Shown here: positions 46,132-57,681 of the stretch, in pieces
Position numbering within the stretch: position 1 is the stretch's first letter
How the letters are laid out: each line of letters opens with the position of its first letter
Origin: Manduca sexta
Taxonomy: Eukaryota > Arthropoda > Insecta > Lepidoptera > Sphingidae
Length of the DNA stretch: 64,000 nucleotides
Reading direction: 5' to 3'
NCBI RefSeq assembly: GCF_014839805.1
Contig: NC_051131.1
Coordinates: 5,010,913 to 5,074,912, forward strand
Made by a program: the position numbers and the translations under genes
Notes under the pieces: generated by a model
What the model was told of the DNA's origin: nothing
Databases searched by the model: none
Seen by the model: only the letters and a program-made list of their open reading frames with translations

Positions 46132-46308
46132 GTCTAAAGTCAACGTGGAGAATCGGACAAAACGAGTATACAAAATGTTGTAATTAAAGTCAATAAATTA
46201 GTTTGTAATTTTTTTGAGATAATTTTATACTGTTGTACTGGTAAGTGTGAAAGTGGAGAACCTAACTGCTGCGAAGAGGAACGCCGGGTTCACCCCGGTA
46301 ACCGACAG
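46132..46308 (+). other. Candidate untranslated internal exon
   Basis: Preceded by a good acceptor (GTTTGTTTGTTGCAG, ending 46131) and followed by two donor choices: ACTG|GTAAGTG (intron from 46241) and GACAG|GTAATT (intron from 46309). The last 50 bases are GC-rich compared with the surroundings. Stops occur in all frames, so it would be a 5' UTR exon, perhaps of the gene that starts at 34.4-35.0 kb. Confidence 0.25.
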
Positions 46309-48923
46309 GTAATTTCATTATTGGTTTCCTTTTTCAGTCATCGAACCATGACGTGGTTGTAGTCGATGTAATCACTCATCAGCATGTACTTTATTTATAA
46401 TTTTAATCTTTACCAAAATTATAACGATGTTTGTTGACGTAAAAAAAAATTAAATAAATGTTCCACAAGAGAATATAAGGTCATTGTTTACCTTTAAAAA
46501 CTTACAATGACTGCGTTTCGATACAAATATGTAAATTAACGAAATAATTATTCTTTAAAAAATACAGAATAAACAAAACGTATGCGTCAACGTCCGAATT
46601 TAATTAATTACAATTATTCAGTGTCGTATCTCCACAACAAATAAGCGGATTTGTAGTTGCCGTGTAAACATTTAGCTAGTATTTTAATTAAGGAAATCCT
46701 GGCCGGTGCTAGTTCACTTGGTGTGATTAATTCAACATTCGCTCACGTATTCCACTTATCTCTACTCATTATCAACCCGAGGGAGGCACGATTTTGTACA
46801 TTTACCCCGAACAAAAAAATATATTTGCATATTACTAGTTTGCTAGTGGATTATAGTGAGAAAAAAGTGGGCGTGGCTTAATATTATTTATGATCTCTTT
46901 AAATTATATGATTACGTGTGATGTGTTATTTTGCAATTACCAAGTAAGCTGTAGATAAAGTTTGAACGACGGCTTGAGGCAGGCTTCCTTTTTTATTTAA
47001 CTTTCCGACGCGAAGAATTTTAATTGCATACGTGTTCGTTAACATAAGATCTTTGATATTCTAAAAAGTATTATCACACTTTTGTTGTTTCGCACCCAAA
47101 GTGATGCCTTTATTTTGCTCATTGAAAAAATTGTTTTGCTTGCCACTTTATTTCTGCTAATAGAATAGATATTAACGTTGTATTCCTTAGTTTTTAAACT
47201 AACATTATTTTTATACTGATTAAAATGTAATAATATCACTGTTACCTGAGCCTGTCATGTTAACAATATGTGAACAAACAATCATTATGAACGGAACGAA
47301 ACATGATGACGAATGAAGAACAACGACTCGTCATTCGGTCCTTACCTGGCGCGTTGAAATTAAAAAAATAAAACATCCACCTTCAAAACAACTATACATA
47401 CCTAAATACATAAGGCGAAGTTATTAGTATTTGAATTACTTTTAGGGAAAGTCCTATTATGTAATTATTTTCTTTTACGAAGTTAAAAGGTGATAACGTC
47501 GCAATATTGGTCAAGCAATAGACTGTGATCTTGCAGTATTTCTATGTTTTAAGTGGAGTTTTTAGTTAGGATGGCAGCAATTGAAATAAGCAAAAGTAAG
47601 TAATATAGAAGAGTAAGAAGAATATCATTGTTTTTACTGATTCGATTTATTACACGTGTACTTAAATAAGTAACTGATAAGATCTTCGGTTTGCTTGAAA
47701 GTTGGGTTAGGTTAGAATCTAATATATCAATAGTCTTATAATATATATTAAGACCTTTATAAATAGTCTTCGTTGAATGACTTTCTAATCTCATCTACAT
47801 CTGTCCAGCTATAGCTTAGTCAATAGTTTTTATGATATTTTTGACGCAGGACACAAATTTCTATACTTGCAGCGATATTTACCTTATTATATAGAGCCCT
47901 GTATTTCTTACGCAAACAATCAGTTTATTGTACGATTTTTAAATAATATGATGTTACTTATACAACCTATACGTTCTTAACTGAGCAAGGGTTTAGTTTT
48001 TTTTTATAAGTCACAATTGTAAACTTTATATTTTATTATTATTACTCATAAAAACAAAAGTGTACACAGAAAAAATCTTTTTCTTAGTGACGTGTCATTT
48101 CCAATTCCGAATTTTTTGGTCTACATGTACATTATACACATAAAATCCAATAATATGGGAAATTCCAAAAACCGCAACATGGTTGCACGATTCTATTGAA
48201 TCCCATAAAAACATACGTGAGACAAAACATCTTGATATTTTTTATCATCGCGCTATAAAATGGAATAGAGACATTGATGGACCATAAAATTATCAAGTAA
48301 CTAAACGATGCAAAATAAAAGATAAAAGAATCAAGGTTCGGTCGACCTTCCGACGACTCTCGGACATAAAAGTGGGAAGAGAATGATGTCGAGGTCAAAA
48401 GAGAACAAACAATTTAACTTTGTACGTAGAACGTTCCATGTAAATTATCCTATTCGAAAACTACATCATTTAAATTACGTCATTTTCATAATCTATTTGG
48501 TTACCAATACCAATTATTGCGTTATTGGAATTTCGTATTTATAGGCTATAAGTTGTCTTTTATATTTTATTTACAAGATTTAGGTTCTAATGAATGGAAT
48601 GTGTCCTCGTTTATTCTACTCTTATTATTTTATCGATACTTTCGCTTGTATATCAGCAGGTCGATGATCTCAAATTTATTACTCATAATTCATGTACGAA
48701 TCAGAATTTGTGTTAGTGTGGTTCGCGCAGCTGAGTGAAGCGAATTATGATTAGATGGCCTAGTTTATTCAAACACCTAACCTAAATACTTCGAAAAATA
48801 CGTAACAGTACGCATATAACGCATTAATATGAGCATGTAATAAACGATTCATAAAAATTGTGAAGTCAATGGCGGTGATAATTGCAATCTTTTTCTTTCA
48901 CTGTAGAAAAATATTTAAAATAT
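46309..48923. other. Long stretch with no recognised gene or repeat
   Basis: AT-rich. A two-unit TTAGG string lies near 47707. An 88-codon minus-strand frame (48132-48398) has no family resemblance. Confidence 0.45.
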
Positions 48924-49336
48924 TATACACGGTAATTTTGACATTGCGTTAATGAATGAAACCACATACTCGTCTTTATCTCTCCTAATATCAACAACAA
49001 AACTCAGCCATGAATTATGAATATTTTCACAAAAAATGTCTATTTCAGTTTTCTGATTCATTAATAAATTTGCTGCTTAGAGGAAAAATGGCGTGTGCAT
49101 GCGTGTATTTCTGGCTGAAAGTCTGATGTTGCCTCTGCAACTAATTGCCTTATAGTAGTAGGAGTGCCATTAGTGCGTGTAAAATGAAAATAACTTTTTA
49201 TTGACGTTAAATTTTTTCGAAAATTACACTTTTTATTTTACATCTACGGTTCGAGTTACTTATTGTAAAGAATTATTTTCAAGAAGATAAGTTTTTGATT
49301 TCATTTAGTAACGCAATGTCAAAATGACCTCGTATA
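48924..49336 (-). mobile_element. TIR transposon or MITE (family M2), about 413 bp
   Basis: Left arm CGGTAATTTTGACATTGCG with AAACCACATACTCGTC; right arm ATTTAGTAACGCAATGTC, AAAATGACCTCG. Its reverse complement follows the copy at 3679-4094 in both arms and in inner blocks. It lies in the opposite orientation. Confidence 0.75.
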
Positions 49337-49681
49337 TGTCATGTTAATGATAAGGCGTCTAAAATAATATACTCTACTCCTGAATGAAGTCATAAGCAAC
49401 GTGCCAATGCTGGGAGTACATACAGACAGCATAGATTAGCTTCATTGTTCGTGCATAATAGACGCATAACTCGACTTTACCTGATACAGATGCGATTCTC
49501 GAGATTGGCTCGCGTGTTCGGAACGCTTTGAACAGGTTACATAACACTATTGAATATTAGCGTGCATCGTTCAGCCTTGCCAACGTTATCATGAGCTTCC
49601 CGGACCGCTGTCTGGGTGACCTTTGTGATCGTCGCTCGGAAACTAGGTCGTCGGCTTCTGACCTTTTTGTTTGTATTGCAG

Positions 49682-49918
49682 TGTATTGAAAAAGATAAAC
49701 GCGCCAACGCGACCGATGTTGCCCGAACTGTGGCCGAAGTGCAAATAGCAAAAATGTCCAAACTAATTGATGCAATTGTAATAATCACTGCTAGTCCTCT
49801 TTTGGATACATTGTTCTTCATACTGCAACCGGCTAGAAGTCACGGTCGCACCCTTCTTATTTTGTTTGACCTCTCGTTTGCGATGATCCGTACAAGTGGT
49901 CAAGGCGAAATCCAATAG
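49682..49918 (+). other. Open segment behind a strong splice acceptor, coding status unclear
   Basis: TTTTTGTTTGTATTGCAG ends at 49681, and the frame directly after it is open for 78 codons to TAG at 49916-49918, containing EVQIAKMSKLIDAIVIITAS. The opposite strand is also open over 94 codons (49537-49821), so openness alone proves little. No family recognised and no AATAAA close by. Confidence 0.2.
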
Positions 49919-50515
49919 CAACCAACTAGTTTTAATATTTATCGTTTAAAACTTAGTTTATGAAAAATCAAAGAAATAATTAGCTTTGTTACAATACGAC
50001 CAGCTCTGTTTTTTATTCTGTCCAACAACTGGACATGCGCATCCTCTACCGCGGTAAGGGTTTTCTTACTTCAGCTGGCTAGCCTAATGCGGGTTCGCTG
50101 TTTAGTTATATGGCATTAAAATTGTATTACGAATTTCCATGTACTTTGGCTAAAATAATTTAAAGTTCCAGTTATTCAGAGGAAGTCCATTGCGACTTCT
50201 GCAGGGTGTTTTGGACGAAGGCCAACATTTTTAGCAATTTTCAAGCACTGTTAAAAGGAGCGACGGCCTTTTCTCACCGAAGTGCTGGCCTATCAATGCA
50301 GCTTGCGTTCTCTTTCTATTGGATGACAGGAAAAATAGTAATCACGTGGTTTTAATTATTGCTATTTGTAAAAAAAATTTTAGAATCTAGGATTGGAAAT
50401 TTTACCGGTAATTTGGACATTTATTATAGTTTGAGGAGTTCTATATTCAATGCAGTGCGCAATAAATATTTTTAGAGTTATGTTCTTCGTTTATAAATAA
50501 TCATATTCTGCTTAC
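49919..50515. other. Unassigned stretch
   Basis: No open frame, repeat or exon recognised. Confidence 0.5.
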
Positions 50516-50612
50516 CGACGAGCACGCACTTCCTTTACTGCTAAGAGGGTTATGCCTTTTTACTCGACCATGCTAGCCTACTGCGGGTTGCAGACGTCAT
50601 GATTCCTTAAAT
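50516..50612 (-). mobile_element. SINE B 3' fragment, decayed
   Basis: GAGCACGCACTTCCTTTACT, GAGGGTTATGCCTTTT and GCCTACTGCGGGTTGCAGAC match the 3' third of SINE B with many changes. Confidence 0.6.
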
Positions 50613-50631
50613 ACTATTCCTTACATGTTAT

Positions 50632-50825
50632 AAAATAAAGTCTCGCGCGGCGTCTGTATGAGGGTATAAACGTGATAAACTCTAAAACGAATGGAACTAT
50701 TTTGATGAAATTGGATGTGGAGATAGTTTAAAACTCGGGAAGGACATAGACAATTTTTATCCCGGAAAAATGTATAGCAAGACTTTTAGCCAGAAAAAAC
50801 TTTCACGCGTACGAAGCCGCGAGCA
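50632..50825 (+). mobile_element. Helitron-like 3' arm, decayed
   Basis: GAAATTGGATGTGGAGATAG, CGGGAAGGACATAGAC, TATCCCGGAAAAATG and finally GTACGAAGCCGCGAGCAAAG follow the Helitron 3' arm in reverse relative to the copies at 1049 and 19712. The CTAG is lost. Confidence 0.6.
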
Positions 50826-51599
50826 AAGGTTTCTTTATTAATAAAATGAAACTGACATTTATACAATATGAAATTTTAGCCAACAGACTTGAAAATTGCA
50901 ATTAAATTGTTTAAGCTAAATTAATGTAGCGAGAGAATAAACACTAATATTCCCTATTGTTTTATTTCTAAGCACAGAACGCTTCATCATAATTATGAAT
51001 TAAAATTCTACTAATAATTTCGGTGGAATACTCACTAAAAATAACAATATAAAATTTTTGCGCCTTGTAAATTCATCACGAAAGGTTTTTAAATTTCCCT
51101 GAACTGACAGTTGGATATTCAACAGAGCGCTGTCTCTAAGGACCCGCCATTTGCAATTTTTATTTTTTAATTTATATGCCATCGTCGTTACAAATTACAT
51201 GGATACACGAACATTATATCTTGGCCATAAAACTGTTAACTACGCAGTTTAAGTGATTTATAAAGTTTTTGTGAGTTTCTAGTATGTGTTTGTAATTAAA
51301 AAATAAATAACCATTTTTCGCTGTCATCGGCCTGTTTATTGCGTAAGTTATGTGCGACAATATGCACAAGCAAGAACTGTTCGCAATGAGGCCAGAAATT
51401 TTCAATCTTCATGGAGTCAAAGACTTGTTTTCGGAGGAAGGGAGTTTCTTTTACCACTTGTTCTTTAGATAGATAAGATGTTCCAAAATATTGGTACACG
51501 CCAGATAATTTAATAGATATTTTTAATGAAACAATTTAAATGAATTAATTTTTGTTTTCGTTTTATTTATACGACACAGCGCTTCAAGTTTAGTGTAAA

Positions 51600-51850
51600 A
51601 GTACACTACTATTAAACGTACTGTTGCTGTAGTTGAAGCAACTATCAAAAGTGTTTCTCACCAACAAGTTGCATCTGCGCAGCGCGTTACGACAACTTCT
51701 TTTCTAAATCTCTCTACACAATTATTAAACTGAGAGTTGCTGAAGCAACTATCTGAAGTGTTTTTCGAAAAAAAAATTATCAGCACGATACCATACGACG
51801 ACCTCTGTAAATCTCTCTATCATGATAACCACATGAAATCGTGATCAAAA
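51600..51850 (+). repeat. Decayed tandem duplication of about 107 bp
   Basis: TGAAGCAACTATC at 51634 and 51741 and TAAATCTCTCTA downstream of each mark two diverged tandem units. Confidence 0.6.
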
Positions 51851-52139
51851 GCCACAACAGACTATATCGACTTAAATAAACAATATAAAGCACGAATTAC
51901 CCTATCAATACTCGGTCAATTTAACCACAGGTGTAGTTACGATTAAAGCCACAATTATCTGTTTGTTTGTTCAGCTTTTAAGCATCATGTTGTCATTAGA
52001 TCGACAACTTGAACAGCCAAGCAATTACTCTTGCGACCTATAAACAGAATCTCACGGGATTCAATTGAATAAACACTAGAATAATTTAGCTGTTAGTAAA
52101 TTGTTTTGTTCTTTTACTTCATCGTGACTCGACCTGTAG

Positions 52140-52370
52140 GTAGATGTTTTTACTAAGTGTTGCTCACGGTTCCGCATGTGAGATATTTCTTTTATAAAAA
52201 TCCCCGCTGAATCTTTCTGGAATAAAGAGCGTATATGATAATCTAGGATGTGGTCTTTTTATGTGCCAAATTTTATCCAAATCCGTTTAGCTTGTACATA
52301 TATAGTTTACTTCTAATCAACATCTTCAAAAACTTTCGCATTTATAAAATAAATGAGATAAATCCAGTCG
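52140..52370 (-). repeat. Decayed Helitron-like dispersed repeat
   Basis: TTGCTCACGGTTCCGC, AATTTTATCCAAATCCGTTT and ACTTTCGCATTTATAAAATA follow the order of the family seen at 10840-11000. Confidence 0.45.
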
Positions 52371-52999
52371 AATTGTATCACGAAGCTTTAGCCGATATGC
52401 AAGGATTAACAAAGGATAAAGATACGAAGTGACTCTGCAAGGGTTTGGATTTGAATGGTAAATAACTTGCGGTTGACAGCCGACGTAAGATGTCAGAATG
52501 CCACGGCAAATAAAATATGAATTTATCATTTCAAAATAATGATTTTTTTATATCAATGGGGTTCCGTACAAAAATTCTTTTGTAAATATATTTAATTATA
52601 AATGGCAATAGATTCGTCCCCTATAACATGGTAACTAACAAAGCTGGATATTTTGAGTATGATACTACTTCTGCCTACCCTATGCCTATGTACGTTTTTA
52701 GTAATCAGCTCAACTTAGAAACACTACAAATCTTTACCAAACCCAAAACCATTCGTGTACGCATCCTAAATCAATAAAAGAACATTACGTCAGTAACGTA
52801 CGTTCATATTTGGCAGTGACGTCGGTGCGGGGGTAGTGCATAGCTCAGGGGGGAGGGAGTTGACCTACTTCTCATGACCTGGTCGCACGCAGCCCAGCCG
52901 ACCTGCAATTTAACTAATACGTAATTGAATCGGACAATGCTGGCAAGATAATTAGGGCGTTCATAATGATCAATGAATGTGTTTTATTTTATAGCCGAT
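52371..52999. other. Unassigned stretch with a M3 end
   Basis: GGGGTTCCGTACAAAAATTC at about 52558 looks like one end of the MITE M3 at 60244-60616. Otherwise unassigned; a GC-richer part (52810-52910) has no exon features. Confidence 0.4.
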
Positions 53000-53135
53000 G
53001 GAAGGATTACGTGCCGACATAATTGTGTCGACTGGCGACGGATAACAATGTCTCGTCATTCTACAGTCTACACTCTATATTGACTCCACTGTATTAACCA
53101 TCAAGTATAATGGGATCGGTGAAGCTCGTACAAAA
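53000..53135 (-). repeat. Interspersed repeat, family C
   Basis: CGACATAATTGTGTCGACTGG and TCTCGTCATTCTACAGTC match the reverse complement of family C, decayed. Confidence 0.6.
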
Positions 53136-53336
53136 AAAATGGGTATTGAATGCATTGATTGTCACATAAATTTTTTTAAACAATATTTTCAATATCTTTC
53201 AGTTTAAAATGTTGGTGGTTTAGTATGTTGGTGGTGTAGACGTTATTATTCTAAGTCCAGTAGGTAGACTCAGTTCTGCTTTCATGTTCATGGAGGAGTG
53301 TGGGATTTTGGATAATGTTACTAATTTGTCTATTGT

Positions 53337-53545
53337 AATGATTGCCTCGGTGGCATACTTATATTGCCTGCGCGGTATGACAGCGCTCTGAGGTCCTGGC
53401 TATTGAATCTCGGGTCGGTTAAAGTGGCATTGGGTTTTCTGTTCAATATCAGCTTAGAGTCTAGAACTTGTGTCCAATATGGTGATGCCCCTATCCACAT
53501 CATGGGACGGAACACTTTTGGCTAAAAGGGTTAATCTTTACGTTC
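53337..53545 (+). mobile_element. SINE A copy
   Basis: ATTGCCTCGGTGGCATAC, GCGCGGTATGACAGCGCTC, TGGCATTGGGTTTTCTG, CAATATGGTGATG and CACATCATGGGACGGAACAC follow SINE A from head to near the tail. The B box is changed (GGCTATTGAATCTCG). Confidence 0.85.
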
Positions 53546-53556
53546 CACTGTCTGAG

Positions 53557-53582
53557 TGACGTCAACTTCTCTTTTGACGTCA
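53557..53582 (+). promoter_or_regulatory. Second pair of CRE palindromes
   Basis: TGACGTCA at 53557-53564 and 53575-53582, 18 bp apart, just after the SINE A copy. Function unknown. Confidence 0.4.
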
Positions 53583-54334
53583 AATTCCTTTAAAAGCAAG
53601 TTAGAACCCAGAAATCGCACCCGAAAGTCAGAACTTCACAGTTCTGCTATAGCTCTTTTAATACAATATACACTGCCATTAGACCAGCAGTACAATTTTT
53701 TTATTATACGGAACATAAAGACGTCGTATTTATGGTGCCTCGGGGCACAACGTAAATTCATTTACCTAATTAAGTGTCTAAAAACGTTATTAAGATTTAA
53801 CATTTTAGTTATTTTCATATCATATATTTAATTGAATTATTTTACTCTTGTAAGGTCAGCATACAGTCCAAGAGATCTTGGTAAAAAAATCTGTAGTTTA
53901 ATCAAATTTTTGAAGTCAGGCGGGTTTACTGCAATAGCTCAGCGAGCCACAGGTTAAGTATAAATACTAGACCAGTGAGGCAACTCTGGAATATACTTTA
54001 TTAAAACAAATGTTTTTTAAACAACAAACTGGATTATACTGAGAAAAAATCACTAGTCATAAATCCTGATGGCCTCTCGCCGCGACAGGTAAATGGCACC
54101 ATAAAATTATGTTTTCATTGCCAACGAAAGGAGATCAAAGTATTGGGAAACCGTCGAAGTATCAAATTACAGTCTCGTACGTAGCGTAAAATGAGAATGA
54201 CGTGTTTACGTTCACACGTGTAACTAGATTAAGTAAAGCAACATGGCAGAAATGTAGAGAAGTGTACGGTACGGTAAGTTATCAAACGCTGAGTTTCAGT
54301 TTGTATGACGAGAAGTTTATTGCTTTGAATGACG
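53583..54334. other. Unassigned stretch
   Basis: A 91-codon chance frame (53556-53831) that starts over the CRE pair; nothing recognised. Confidence 0.5.
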
Positions 54335-54605
54335 ATACGAGCTTGCCATCCGCTTGATGGTAAGCGATACATCCAACCATAAACAGTTGGAACACCATCT
54401 AACACCTAGGAATTACAAAGTATCGTTCGAGTTCCTGAGACATGAGATGTTAAGTCTTATTATGACCAGTATAAACTGGCTAAAAATTTTTTCAAACCGA
54501 AACACAATAGTGATTACACACTGCTGCTTGGCGGCAGAAATGGACTTGGAGGTGGTACCTACACAGGCGGACTCTCGCATCTGAGAAACCTACCACCAGT
54601 AAATT
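54335..54605 (-). repeat. Interspersed repeat, family D
   Basis: Reverse complement of 7820-8140: CGCTTGATGGTAAGCGATAC, CATGAGATGTTAAGTCTTAT, CTGCTGCTTGGCGGCAGAAA and GTACCTACACAGGCGGACTC. Confidence 0.75.
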
Positions 54606-55234
54606 GCGATTATATCTACCCAGTCGGTAGAGGTCAGGTAATGGCTGGCATGTGCCATTTGGACTGTAAATTGTACAATATAGTATCGATTGCGTAATTT
54701 TCGGGTTACTGATTTTGATAATCATGTCCTAAAGCAAGAATTACTATGTTAACGGTAAATAATTTCAATTTTCCTATATTGTATTTTCATCTTTCAGTTT
54801 TAAATAGTTAAAATAGATAAAATAATGGATTGGTTAACAAAAAGGTACGCAGTAAGTTTGTTAGTTTATTTTAATATAGTTGTTATTACTGATTGTTTAT
54901 TGACTATAAATTAAATATTATATTGATATTAACAATCCCATGTATATTTCTTTTTAATTTTACCCAGCAACAAAATTTGGTACCTTCGCATTATAACACT
55001 TGCCTTACTGTATTTCACTGTATATCGTATCTCAAGGGATTTCTTGAATCGTAATTTTCCGATTTGTGAACACAGAAATTTCGTATAATTTTGATTTCGT
55101 GTATTTCAGTGACTAAATAACGGTCACTATTTTAATTACTTATTAGGAAAATGTTTATTTGTATTCATTATATTGAGGTATTTTACTTTATGATATAAAA
55201 GTAAAACAATTTATCAAAATTATTATTTTACTAA
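54606..55234. other. Unassigned AT-rich stretch
   Basis: Nothing recognised. Confidence 0.5.
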
Positions 55235-55440
55235 ATGATTTCTTATATTTACGCGAATGTTAGACATCGAAAGAAAATTAGGTTTCGGTTTTTATTGCGG
55301 TTATTCGTGTTTAAATTTTCTCGTTTCGAAGACTTTGCAGCCTTCATGGTCGTAGGGCGGCTGAAAGTCTTCGAAATGTCGGAAACTAGTTTATCAAATC
55401 AGAGAAAAATCTAAAACTAGTTTTATTTCGATATTATTTG
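55235..55440. mobile_element. Solo palindromic Penelope pLTR, decayed
   Basis: The left arm ATGATTTCTTATATTTACGC ... CGAAGACTTTGCAGCCTTCA is followed by only a short spacer and a right arm with GCTGAAAGTCTTCGAAATGTC ... TAGTTTTATTTCGAT. It is the inverted-repeat part of the pLTR without any ORF; the loop that is 123 bp in the full element has almost vanished. Confidence 0.8.
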
Positions 55441-55644
55441 ACTGTTTTTCTCTTATTATTTACTTATCTAAGGCATAAGGTAATCAGAAATAAGAGATTA
55501 CCTTTTCATCATAAAACATATATGGCATTAGCCGCGGCATATTTATGGCATCATTGGTAACTCTTTTACTGATCATTCGAAACGCAAAAGAAAAACTGCT
55601 ATACCTTCCTATTTTTACGCAACATTCTTATTTAGTAAAGATTT

Positions 55645-55775
55645 TTTATGAACAAGGCATAGTAACCCCATTGGACCTGATGGTGAGTAGAATAGGGTCC
55701 AAATAGAGTACTAGTTGAGAAGAGATGTTTATTCCTTGGTAGTCGATACAATTATGCCGGCTTGTTTAATTGTTT
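55645..55775 (+). repeat. Interspersed repeat, family C
   Basis: CATAGTAACCCCATTGGACC, TGATGGTGAGTAGAATAGGG and ACAATTATGCCGGCTTG. Confidence 0.65.
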
Positions 55776-56374
55776 CAAGAAAAAAAATCATGCAAAGGAA
55801 GAACGAGCAAAACATATACCTATACTTATAATGTAATTAAAAGAATTCTTCAAACGTATTGTACTGATGCTCGAATGTTGTGAATAAGATATTATGGCAT
55901 TGAATTCTGTGTCCGTCAAATTAGCATCTTTTATTTTCGCTCACGGCCACGGTCAATGACCTTATATGGTGTGAAGTTGAACTTCAAATAAGATCCTTTT
56001 GATAAGTATTTTCTGTGAAATGTTAACATCCGGGAGGTTGAACGATAGCTTTGACTACAAATTACTTTTTGGAGATTTTAGTCAGATTTCCGTTTGTTAA
56101 ATCAAGGTAATAATTTTGTTCCTTGTTTTAATTTTTTTGGATTTTATTATATTTCTTAAGAAAATGAAGTTGGCATATTAACTTACTTTAATAGCTTTTT
56201 GCAGATTTTGTTAAAATTTTTATTTGTTAAATGTAGACAATTGAACTATATTTCTTGTTTAAAGTATTTGCTCTTTATTATAAATGTCTGCGTGCCATCG
56301 TAAAAAAAAAATCAGTGTCACGTAAAACTTATCGTTTGCATAATACATCAAAATCTTTAAGGCATATAGTGGCT
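55776..56374. other. Unassigned stretch
   Basis: AT-rich; nothing recognised. Confidence 0.5.
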
Positions 56375-56545
56375 CACATAGATGTATCGCGTTCCGTGAT
56401 CAGCCTGTATATATCCGGTTCCAATAGGCCACCATAATTGTGTCGACTGTCGAGGGATAATCATCTCTCGTCAGTCGACATTCTATTGGACCCCACTCTA
56501 CTTACCATCAGGTGCAGTCGGGATACTTTGCCGTGCTCGATGATA
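56375..56545 (-). repeat. Interspersed repeat, family C
   Basis: The best preserved minus-strand copy: ATAATTGTGTCGACTGTCG, ATCTCTCGTCAGTCGAC, GGACCCCACTCTACTTACC, ATCAGGTGCAGTCGGG. Confidence 0.75.
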
Positions 56546-56579
56546 TAAAATGATGATATAAAAAATGTAATATTTACTA

Positions 56580-56912
56580 ATAATAATAATAATATCAGCC
56601 CTGTATTACATACTTGCCCACTGCTGAGCACGGGCCTCCTCTACTACTGAGAGCGGTTAGGCCTTAGTCCACCACGCTGGCCTAGTGCGGATTGGTAGAC
56701 TTCACACACCTTCGAAATTCCTATAGAGAACTTCTCAGATGTGCAGATTTCCTCACGATGTTTTCCTTCACCGTTAAAGCGAACGATAAATTCACAAAGC
56801 ATACACACATGATTTTTCAGAACAGTCAGAGGTGTGTGCCCTTGGGATTTGAACCTGCGGACATTCGTCTCGGCAGTCCGTTCCACACCCAACTAGGCTA
56901 TCGTCGCTTTTT
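56580..56912 (-). mobile_element. SINE B, full length
   Basis: Nearly the same as 28618-28948, with box B GGTTCAAATCCC, and starting from the ATT-repeat tail at 56579-56592. A short repeat TATTTACTA at 56571-56579 and 56917-56925 may be the target duplication. The two 82-codon frames that cross it (both strands) are chance. Confidence 0.88.
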
Positions 56913-56925
56913 ATTATATTTACTA

Positions 56926-57681
56926 TTTACTAAAATTTAATATTTACTAAAACAACAATAAAACTTTTTGACTCTTAAAGAAATTGTATAAACTAGGTTT
57001 CGTTCGCATCATACAAATATTTATACTGTGACCGCAAACGTGTATCAATGGCGGCGTATTCTCAAATTACTATTGAATGTGCGTTGTCAAAATAGATTAA
57101 TAGTAGTAATATACTGCCGTGTTAAGCGCAAAAGCGGTGAGTCAGGGAAACCTTATTTCGAGATAATCGAAGTTTTATAAATATAGTTTTGTATGTAAAA
57201 TTGACATAGAGAAACTCTTTTAAGGTTTTTTTAACAAGTTCTAAATAAGATACCGTTATTTTAGTAAGTTCATTGGATTGGTATTTTTTAAGCCAACTGA
57301 CGAGATAAAAATAAAGATTTTGTTTTTTTTTGAGATAACACTTATGAGCTTATTAGCACGACAATATAGTGTACATATAAATTGTTATTTCTTGTTTATT
57401 TTAGTAAAGCAGACACTGGGTCTGTTATGTACAAATATGTCTCTTGTTCCTTATAAAAGGTAGGTATCATAAATAAATTTCGCCAGCGATGTCATTACTT
57501 ATAGAGTTCATTGAGGTGCTAGAAAGTTGCTATTGAATGGTTTATTGTTTTAAACTAATTATATCTATGAAATTAAAATTCTAACCTACCAAAACAAAAT
57601 AGGAATATGAAAGTGAAAATTTGTAGTACGAGAAGTTACAGTTGTTTGTTAATAACATATTGAAGTATTAATATGAATAAC
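56926..57681. other. Unassigned AT-rich stretch
   Basis: Nothing recognised. Confidence 0.5.

Noticed and set aside
49537..49821. A 94-codon minus-strand frame
   Set aside because: Overlaps a second frame of similar length on the same strand and the plus-strand open segment. No supporting signal.
56644..56940. 82-codon frames on both strands
   Set aside because: Both lie within a full-length SINE B, and SINEs do not encode protein.
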